Positions 58,668-64,000 of a stretch of DNA of 64,000 nucleotides are shown here, piece after piece. Within the stretch, counting starts at the first letter, position 1; each line of letters starts with the position of its first letter. The position numbers and the translations under genes are program-made. The notes under the pieces were generated by a model, which saw only the letters and a list, made by a program, of their open reading frames with translations, was not told where the DNA came from and searched no databases. This stretch comes from Chloroflexota bacterium (GTDB lineage: Bacteria > Chloroflexota > Anaerolineae > Anaerolineales > Anaerolineaceae): the NCBI GenBank assembly GCA_016887485.1, contig CP069394.1, positions 2,542,001 to 2,606,000 on the forward strand, given 5' to 3'.

Positions 58668-58847
58668 TATACTCCGTTAGTCGAAGTTGAACAATTTAGA
58701 ATTCAACGGACCAGGGATTTCCCTGGTTTTATTTTGTAAATAGCCGCTCCATGTCATTTAATGGTGTTACCGCAGTGCGGATGAAGGAGCGGACACGGTG
58801 AATATACTTTTGCCGTGTTAATTGATACACCCATTAAGGACATGATT
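58668..58847 (+). promoter_or_regulatory. Promoter and structured leader of the DEAD-box helicase gene
   Basis: An extended -10 element (TGGTATACT, TATACT at 58668-58673) starts a leader of about 170 nt. ACCAGGGA/TCCCTGGT followed by TTTTATTTT (58710-58735) looks like an intrinsic terminator within the leader. Next come a long stem CCGCTCC/GGAGCGG (58744-58750 with 58786-58792) enclosing CCGC/GCGG, and a last hairpin ACACGG/CCGTGT (58793-58818). The ribosome binding site AAGGA (58836-58840) lies just past it. The layout suggests attenuation or temperature-dependent folding. Confidence 0.5.
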
Positions 58848-60068
58848 GTGAAGTTTAGTATTTTTAATTTTAATCCGCAGATTAATGCGGGCATCAACGC
58901 TGCTGGCTATAAAGAGCCAACCCCCATTCAGGAAGAAGCCATCCCTGCCATTTTGGTGGGAAAAGATGTGCTGGGCCTGGCCCAAACTGGTACCGGAAAG
59001 ACGGCTGCCTTTGCGCTGCCTATCTTGCAGAAGCTTATGACGGGAAAACGGGGCCGGGTTCGTGCTTTGGTAATCTCACCAACCCGCGAATTGGCCGAAC
59101 AGACGCATAGTGCTTTCAAGCAGCTGGGCAACAAGACCGGCCTGAGAATGCTTTCCATTTATGGTGGCGTGAGTGCCAAGAATCAGATCAAGCGGCTGCG
59201 CCAGGGTGTGGATATTGTAATTGCCTGCCCCGGACGGTTACTGGATTTGAAAAATCAGGGCGAAATCAGCCTGAAAAATGTTGAGATTCTTGTCTTGGAT
59301 GAAGCCGATCACCTGGTTGATATGGGCTTCCTGCCGGACATCAAGCGGATCATCGATGCTTTGCCTGAAGCGCGCCAAACCCTCCTTTTCTCGGCAACAA
59401 TGCCAGATAGAATTTTGGATCTCGCGACCAGCATGATGGATAGTCCTGTTAGAGTGGCGATTGATTTTGAAAAACCGTTAGATAAGATTGACCATGCCAT
59501 TTATCCAGTGGTTTTTAACAAAAAACTTGAAATGCTGATCCACCTTTTGCATAAACAAAGCAGTGATCAGGTGTTGGTCTTCACTCGCACCAAACGCCGG
59601 GCAACCCGGTTGGCAGAACAGTTACAGAATGCCGGTTTTGCTACTGCTTCTCTGCAGGGTAATCTATCTCAGAATAAGCGGGATGCAGCCATGCGGGCTT
59701 TCCGACAGGGGCGGGTGAAAGTTTTGGTGGCAACGGATATCGCCGCGCGGGGAATCGATGTGATGGATATCTCCCATGTGATCAATTATGACATCCCGGA
59801 CACTGCAGAAGCCTATACCCACCGCACCGGCCGGACTGGGCGGATGGAACAGGATGGGACAGCTTTCTCGCTCGTGACCCAGGAAGATGTTGGCATGGTA
59901 CGCTCCATCGAGAAATTGATGGGAAAGAAGCTGGAGCGGCGTAATGTGGATGGCTATACCGTCCGCTTAAATGACAACAAGCATACTTCCTCCCAGAAGA
60001 AACAGGGCAGAATGTCCCGATCAAATAATAAAAACCGTTATCGTTCCAGCGCGAAACAACATTCATAG
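58848..60068 (+). CDS. DEAD-box RNA helicase
   Basis: The protein is 406 residues from a GTG at 58848, chosen for AAGGA 7 nt upstream and because the sequence then starts like other family members (FSIFNFNPQINAGI). The helicase core has the Q motif PTPIQ, motif I AQTGTGKT, Ib PGRLLD, II DEADHLVDMG, III SAT and VI HRTGRTGR. A short basic tail rich in Ser, Lys, Arg and Asn may bind RNA. It is a RhlE/CsdA-like protein that could partner RNase Y in mRNA decay, but that is inference. Confidence 0.94.
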   Translation: MKFSIFNFNPQINAGINAAGYKEPTPIQEEAIPAILVGKDVLGLAQTGTGKTAAFALPILQKLMTGKRGRVRALVISPTRELAEQTHSAFKQLGNKTGLRMLSIYGGVSAKNQIKRLRQGVDIVIACPGRLLDLKNQGEISLKNVEILVLDEADHLVDMGFLPDIKRIIDALPEARQTLLFSATMPDRILDLATSMMDSPVRVAIDFEKPLDKIDHAIYPVVFNKKLEMLIHLLHKQSSDQVLVFTRTKRRATRLAEQLQNAGFATASLQGNLSQNKRDAAMRAFRQGRVKVLVATDIAARGIDVMDISHVINYDIPDTAEAYTHRTGRTGRMEQDGTAFSLVTQEDVGMVRSIEKLMGKKLERRNVDGYTVRLNDNKHTSSQKKQGRMSRSNNKNRYRSSAKQHS

Positions 60069-60078
60069 CAAATATAAT

Positions 60079-60107
60079 AAGAGCCTCTCAATTTGAGAGG
60101 CTCTTTT
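60079..60107 (+). terminator. Terminator between the helicase and CPBP genes
   Basis: AAGAGCCTCTCAA and TTGAGAGGCTCTT form a perfect 13-bp inverted repeat followed by TT. It separates convergent genes and can act on both strands. Confidence 0.85.
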
Positions 60108-60128
60108 GAAATGTTCGGGTAATTTGGG

Positions 60129-61070
60129 TTATTCGAGCGTAGGTGGCATATCCTGTTTGGGTTTAAGCCCATTGGGAATAAAGAAGAGGGCCACCGCTAA
60201 GAGAATCATCGCCAGACCGCCGATTACGCCGGTGGGGGCAGGGCCAAGCAGGGAGGAGGGGCTGCCTTTGACCAGCAATATCCCGATGGCTGCGATGCCA
60301 TTCAACGCGCCGTGGCCGATCACTGCTGGCCAGACGCTCTGAGCCTTGATGGATAGCCATCCGAAGATTACTGCCAGCGAAATTGTGAATAGAGTCATTG
60401 CTAGCGGACCTAAGAGTGGGGCACCGACATAATCCAAACCGTAGTTATAGCCCATCAGGATGATTGGCCAGTGCCAGACACCCCAGATCACGCCGGTCAA
60501 CAGGACGGCTTTGCGAGCGCCCAGAGGCATCAGCTTGGGTTGGAGGTAGCCCCGCCAGCCGAATTCCTCGCCAAAGGTGGAGATGGCGTTCAGGACGGGT
60601 GCCAGCAGCATGGCCTGAAGGGTTTGCAGGATTACGATGGTCCAGGGGCTTGCAGTCGTTGTTGAACCCGCAGCTTCAAGTTGTTGGGTGATGATCCCCA
60701 GTTGAGGATCATAATATTTTGGGAAAATGAGGAAAAAGAAAGCCGCGCCCAGGATGGTCAACACGCCGGGGAGAAACCAGGCTAATAGCCAGTAGACCCA
60801 GCGACCGTGATCGAATTTTGGTTCAAGTAAGAGGTTTGCCTTGCCCTCATGGGTGATCAGACGGGTCAGGATATTACCAATGGCGGGGCCGAACATATAG
60901 GCGGTTGCCAGGAGGAGATAAGCCAGGCTGATCTGAGCACCTTCGATGGCGAGCATGGGGCTGTTTTGCAGCCCGCCTGTCAGGTAGATGACCAGGGCTG
61001 TGAGCCAGGAGATACCAAAGGTAATGCCGAGGAAAATCCAGATTTGTGTTTGATCTTTCTTGTTAAGCAT
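60129..61070 (-). CDS. CPBP family intramembrane metalloprotease
   Basis: The 313-residue protein has about eight membrane segments. The CPBP (Abi) motifs are EEFGWRGYLQPKL (motif 1, Glu-Glu-x3-Arg), GVWHWPIIL (motif 2, His) and HGALNG (motif 3, His). Relatives include the CAAX prenyl endopeptidase Rce1 and bacteriocin self-immunity proteins. The substrate cannot be assigned here. The ATG at 61070 follows AAGGAG. It lies alone on its strand. Confidence 0.88.
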   Translation of the reverse strand: MLNKKDQTQIWIFLGITFGISWLTALVIYLTGGLQNSPMLAIEGAQISLAYLLLATAYMFGPAIGNILTRLITHEGKANLLLEPKFDHGRWVYWLLAWFLPGVLTILGAAFFFLIFPKYYDPQLGIITQQLEAAGSTTTASPWTIVILQTLQAMLLAPVLNAISTFGEEFGWRGYLQPKLMPLGARKAVLLTGVIWGVWHWPIILMGYNYGLDYVGAPLLGPLAMTLFTISLAVIFGWLSIKAQSVWPAVIGHGALNGIAAIGILLVKGSPSSLLGPAPTGVIGGLAMILLAVALFFIPNGLKPKQDMPPTLE

Positions 61071-61213
61071 ATTACTCCTTGAGGATACTCAATAATTTCA
61101 TCACGAAACGTAGCTATTAGTTTATTATAAGATCAATAATCACGGAAAAGGAACAAAGCGGGCTGTTTTTTCGTCATTTAGATATTGAAGACCTTGAGAA
61201 GAAAGGTTTACTG

Positions 61214-62002
61214 ATGAAACGCCAATTACTTTTGATATCACTCATCATTTTGAGTGTGGTTTTACTTGCGGCCTGCGATCCTGTTTCTATGCCACCTCAG
61301 GATGATGTCGGATTCATTTACGGTCAGGAAGCCACGTTCGAATCCCTCGAAGTGGTGATCCTCGAATCCTTCCCTGTGCGGGTCATGGTGACCGTGACTG
61401 GATATTTGCCGGATGGCTGTGTTGTGCTGGATGAGATCAGTTCCGGCCGGGATGGTTTTGACTTCACGCTGATGGCAACCACGCACCGCCCAGCCGGGGA
61501 CGTGGTGTGCACGGAAGCCTTGGTGCCCTTCACCGAAACGGTTGAACTGGAAGTCCTCGGTTTGGAGGCAGGCGCTTACACCGTTCATGCCCAGGAGCAG
61601 ACTGCCACCTTTGAGCTGGCAGTGGATAATATCATGGAAGAACCGGTCGTTGGTGACCAGGAAGGCCCGGCCTCAGAGGTTATTCAGGGAACGGTTGTTT
61701 ATCTTAATTCGATGGACATCCTAATCATGGAGTCCTTCCCGGTGCAGGTCAGCGTGGCCTTGCAGGGGGACCTCCCGGATGGCTGCACGACGATCCAGTC
61801 GGTTGAGAGCTCTCTGGAGGGCCAAACCTTCACGATCACCTTCAGAACTCATCGCCCGGCAGATCAGATGTGCACCCAGGCTCTGGTACCGTTTGAAGAG
61901 ACGGTCAGTCTGGATGTTTACGGGCTGCCGGCTGGTGAATACACCGTGATTGCAAATGATTTGACGGAGACTTTCACCCTGGATGTGGATAATACGCCAT
62001 AG
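61214..62002 (+). CDS. Secreted lipoprotein with two related domains
   Basis: The 262-residue protein has a signal peptide ending in a lipobox (LLAAC, Cys21). Two copies of a beta-rich domain of about 95 residues follow. Repeat 1 (about 35-140) and repeat 2 (about 155-260) share ESFPV, LPDGC, THRPA, ALVPF, E(T)V, G-GxYTV and F-L-VDN. Each has two conserved Cys residues that could form a disulfide. The fold looks like an inhibitor-type or adhesion beta sandwich, but I do not recognise a named family. It stands alone, ending at a strong terminator. Confidence 0.7.
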   Translation: MKRQLLLISLIILSVVLLAACDPVSMPPQDDVGFIYGQEATFESLEVVILESFPVRVMVTVTGYLPDGCVVLDEISSGRDGFDFTLMATTHRPAGDVVCTEALVPFTETVELEVLGLEAGAYTVHAQEQTATFELAVDNIMEEPVVGDQEGPASEVIQGTVVYLNSMDILIMESFPVQVSVALQGDLPDGCTTIQSVESSLEGQTFTITFRTHRPADQMCTQALVPFEETVSLDVYGLPAGEYTVIANDLTETFTLDVDNTP

Positions 62003-62030
62003 CCTGACCCGGAAATTGATTTACTAAAAT

Positions 62031-62062
62031 AAAAAGCCACAGAAATCAACCTGTGGCTTTTT
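62031..62062. terminator. Bidirectional terminator after the two-domain lipoprotein gene
   Basis: AAAAAGCCACAG and CTGTGGCTTTTT form a perfect 12-bp stem around an 8-nt loop, with A and T tracts on both sides. It separates convergent genes. Confidence 0.92.
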
Positions 62063-62079
62063 GGATTCATAACGTAGGC

Positions 62080-62472
62080 CTATTCTCTGAGGAGGTTCGC
62101 TTTATCTCCCAGCTTCTCCTTCATCTTATCTAACAAGGCCGCATCCGGAGAAGATTGGGTGAGGCTGAACATGAAAACCGCCAGCATCATTTCGCAATCG
62201 GCGACCTCTTTGCTGATATCCTCCTTGCGAACGCGGTCGTTATTGCGGATCCAACCGGGCACCCGCGAGACAATTTCATCCGCCTTGAAGCCATCCTGAG
62301 CGAAATGCTCCAGCAACTCAACTTCCTCAGCGGTCAGGTCGTTCTCGTGGTGGGCCAAATACGCCTCGGTCAGCTCACCAACCTCGGAGAGATAGAAGAG
62401 CAGGGCATCTTTGGCATCCGGCCATTGCAGGCCGCGGGCTTCGTAGTAGGACTGAATTGTTTCAATGTTCAT
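62080..62472 (-). CDS. MazG-like nucleotide pyrophosphohydrolase
   Basis: The protein is 130 residues from the ATG at 62472 (AAGGA upstream); the frame continues further but only into the truncated neighbour. It is all-helical with SEVGELTEAYL (Glu-x2-Glu type) and EVADCEMMLAVF (Glu-x2-Asp), the metal-binding pattern of all-alpha NTP pyrophosphatases such as MazG and dUTPase-like proteins. It would hydrolyse non-canonical nucleoside triphosphates in the cytoplasm. The match rests on these two helices and is less certain than for full-length MazG. Confidence 0.7.
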   Translation of the reverse strand: MNIETIQSYYEARGLQWPDAKDALLFYLSEVGELTEAYLAHHENDLTAEEVELLEHFAQDGFKADEIVSRVPGWIRNNDRVRKEDISKEVADCEMMLAVFMFSLTQSSPDAALLDKMKEKLGDKANLLRE

Positions 62473-62510
62473 GGCGTTTCCTTGCGTGTAAGAATAAGGG
62501 TTCGGGGAGT

Positions 62511-62801
62511 CTAGCTTCTGCCGGTCTCCGTCAAGTAGAGTGGATTGACCTTGAATGCTGTTTCCTGCAGCCCTGCGGCCGGGCAGGCCCAGCTGCACCA
62601 AAGCCGGCCTACGAACAATGAATTGATGGAAAGGGCACAAAACAGGATAAAACTGCCTGTGATGATCCTTTCCAGTGCGCCGTCAATAATCACATAGGTA
62701 GAGAGAAAGTTCATCACGATTGGAAAAAGGAGAAATGTGAATAGGATTACGCCCATCCGAATGCGTTGGCGACATTGGCGATTAGATTTATGGACTATCA
62801 C
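62511..62801 (-). pseudogene. Truncated 4Fe-4S-binding membrane protein (NapH/CcoG-like)
   Basis: The 96-residue frame starts at a GTG near AGGAGG and begins like membrane-bound ferredoxin-like proteins: two hydrophobic segments (ILFTFLLFPIVMNFLS and ITGSFILFCALSINSLF) and the cluster motif GRLWCSWACPAAGLQE. Family members continue for another 150-200 residues with further helices and ferredoxin clusters. Here the frame stops after LYLTETGRS, 38 nt before the MazG-like gene, with no continuation in any frame nearby. It is most likely a decayed gene, though a short functional protein cannot be excluded. Confidence 0.65.
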
Positions 62802-62897
62802 GGCCTCCTGAAGCTGGATGCTCTCGAGGGAAAATGGTAAATACCAGTATAATGAATGATTAATCTGACAAAATTATACATGAGATACAACATCTAA

Positions 62898-63815
62898 ATG
62901 AAGCTAAAAGAGACGTTAAACAAGATTAAACAAATACTGCAGTCGGTCTATCTCAAGATAAATGACTTTACTGGCGGCGTCCCTGAGATCCTCCGATTGG
63001 CAGTCAAGCGTTTTGGTGATGAGCGCGGGCCGGAAGCATCCGCCAGCCTGGCATATTACACTTTTTTCTCGATTTTTCCCATGATTCTGGTCATCATTGT
63101 GATCGGCAGTTATTTTGTTGAGCAAAATGTTGTTCAAAATCAGTTGCTCAATTTGATCCAAGGAGTGATCCCAGGCGCTAAGGATCTGGTGATTGGTAAT
63201 ATTGAGCGGGTTTTGCAATTGCGGGGCGCTGTAACCCTGTTGGCTTTGGTCTCACTGGTTTGGTCTGCCACGAATATGTTCAATATTCTGGCAAAGAATA
63301 TCAATCGGGCTTTTCCAAGAGCAATTGTCCCTGACTTTTTCAAGGGACGGCTGATGGGTTTTTTTATGTTCCTGGCCTTGGGCCTTTTGGTTGTGCTTGC
63401 CATTGGGATGACAACCATTGTAGGTTTGATTCCCGCGATCAAGATCCCTTTTAATGGCAAATCATTGCACCAGACCTTCTTGTGGCAGATAGGCTCCTTC
63501 CTGCTGCCCGTTGGTTTTAACACTTTAATGTTTTGGGCAATGTATTATTGGGTGCCACAGGTAAAAGTCAGCCGTAAGGCTTCTTTGATCAGCGCTTTGG
63601 TCGCTGGCGCCACCTGGGATATGCTGAATAATGTATTCACTTGGTATCTTAGCAGCGGCCTGGATCAATATCGTCTGGTCTATGGCTCGGTTGGGACGGT
63701 GGTGGCTTTATTGTTCTGGGTTTATCTCACTGGGACGATCATGCTGCTAGGGGCGCATCTGACCGCTTCCATCCAAACTGCCATGGTGAGGAAGGCCCAT
63801 GAGCATTCCGCCTGA
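62898..63815 (+). CDS. YihY/BrkB family membrane protein
   Basis: The 305-residue protein has six membrane helices. The family signature is ASASLAYYTFFSIFPM near residue 50 and ALLFWVYLTGTIMLLGAHL near the end. The family was long called ribonuclease BN by mistake; its real function is unknown, possibly transport or envelope-related. The last 17 nt overlap the next gene. No ribosome binding site is obvious before the ATG at 62898. Confidence 0.9.
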   Translation: MKLKETLNKIKQILQSVYLKINDFTGGVPEILRLAVKRFGDERGPEASASLAYYTFFSIFPMILVIIVIGSYFVEQNVVQNQLLNLIQGVIPGAKDLVIGNIERVLQLRGAVTLLALVSLVWSATNMFNILAKNINRAFPRAIVPDFFKGRLMGFFMFLALGLLVVLAIGMTTIVGLIPAIKIPFNGKSLHQTFLWQIGSFLLPVGFNTLMFWAMYYWVPQVKVSRKASLISALVAGATWDMLNNVFTWYLSSGLDQYRLVYGSVGTVVALLFWVYLTGTIMLLGAHLTASIQTAMVRKAHEHSA

Positions 63816-64000
63816 GGAACTGCCCCGAATTGTTCCTGTGGGGGAGGGGGCTGTTCTGATTGAGTTGGGGGAAGTGTTGGACAGCAGCATCAACCAACGG
63901 GTTTTCGCGTTGGATGAATGGCTTACTGCTTCACCTTTGGATGGCTTGGTGGCTCAAGTGCCGGGCTATTGTTCTCTTTTGATTTCATATGATCCTCTGC
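63799..64000 (+). CDS. pxpB: 5-oxoprolinase subunit B (KipI-like), 3' end missing
   Basis: The frame from the ATG at 63799 runs open to the window edge, giving 67 residues. RIVPVGEGAVLIELGEVLD, INQRVFALDEWL, VAQVPGYCSLLISYDPL are the N-terminal signature of the KipI/allophanate hydrolase subunit 1 family, now assigned to PxpB of the PxpABC 5-oxoprolinase. GAGGAAGG precedes the ATG within the end of the YihY gene. pxpC and pxpA would be expected just outside the window. The complex recycles 5-oxoproline to glutamate, in line with peptide catabolism. Confidence 0.82.
   Translation, partial: MSIPPEELPRIVPVGEGAVLIELGEVLDSSINQRVFALDEWLTASPLDGLVAQVPGYCSLLISYDPL

Noticed and set aside
62473-62640. 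N-terminal extension of the MazG-like protein to 186 residues
   Set aside because: The added segment reads through the truncated ferredoxin-like gene in another frame and has no similarity to the family; AAGGA precedes the ATG at 62472.

Overview
The window is one continuous stretch of bacterial chromosome with about 60 protein genes, one tRNA gene and several gene-poor stretches full of repeats. It probably comes from the Chloroflexota, class Anaerolineae. That placement is inferred from the mix of genes: a fused GlyQS, RNase Y, RecX and RecO, DUF368 and DUF1576 membrane proteins, many lipobox solute-binding proteins, Pro/Thr-rich secreted linkers and no outer-membrane genes. It was not proven by any search. 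Many genes are tightly packed, often overlapping by 1-17 nt, and GTG or TTG starts are common.

Layout. 1-3.3 kb (minus strand): a beta-CASP RNase cut by the left edge, a GT2 glycosyltransferase and RNase D. 3.4-9.9 kb: dtd, folD, udk, a DedA/VTT protein beside a DUF368 protein, a secreted C39-like/LysM protein, a methyltransferase and a Nudix hydrolase. 10-17.2 kb: a DUF1576 membrane protein, three successive M42 aminopeptidases, a solute-binding lipoprotein and an AhpD-like protein. 17.5-19.5 kb (minus): a cysK-cysE operon behind a leader that encodes a short Cys-codon peptide. 19.7-25.4 kb: a Xaa-Pro peptidase, an MFS transporter and an MBL hydrolase; then a palindromic repeat array; then recX-rny on minus. 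26-36.8 kb: RNase Z, a homocysteine methyltransferase-like protein, maf, two tandem MecA-like lipoprotein PBPs, rsgA and a solute-binding lipoprotein. 37.5-45.8 kb: a complete peptide ABC transporter operon with an oversized binding protein and an OppC-type permease carrying a large ectodomain. 45.9-53.6 kb: tRNA-Gln, glmU, a CNNM/CorC protein, cdd, recO and glyQS. 53.8-64 kb: a HUMPS-type decarboxylase/synthase with a slipin, a degenerate MBL protein, mutY, pcm, a 130-bp tandem repeat, a DEAD-box helicase with a structured leader, a CPBP protease, a secreted two-repeat lipoprotein, a MazG-like protein, a truncated ferredoxin-like gene, YihY and the start of pxpB.

The genes suggest a fermentative, peptide-using lifestyle. 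Peptides would enter through the Opp system and be trimmed by M42 and M24 peptidases. Cell-wall functions recur: glmU, PBPs and two candidate undecaprenyl-phosphate translocases. RNA processing is also well represented: a beta-CASP RNase, RNase D, RNase Y, RNase Z and a DEAD-box helicase.

The strongest unusual signal is the cysK leader at 19.3-19.5 kb. It has a clear promoter, a ribosome binding site, an 11-codon peptide with two Cys codons and mutually exclusive RNA pairings before cysK, which fits a cysteine-sensing attenuator. Others worth a second look are five genes whose -10 box lies 6-7 nt before the ATG (leaderless mRNAs), the OppC ectodomain, and several families of intergenic palindromic repeats.
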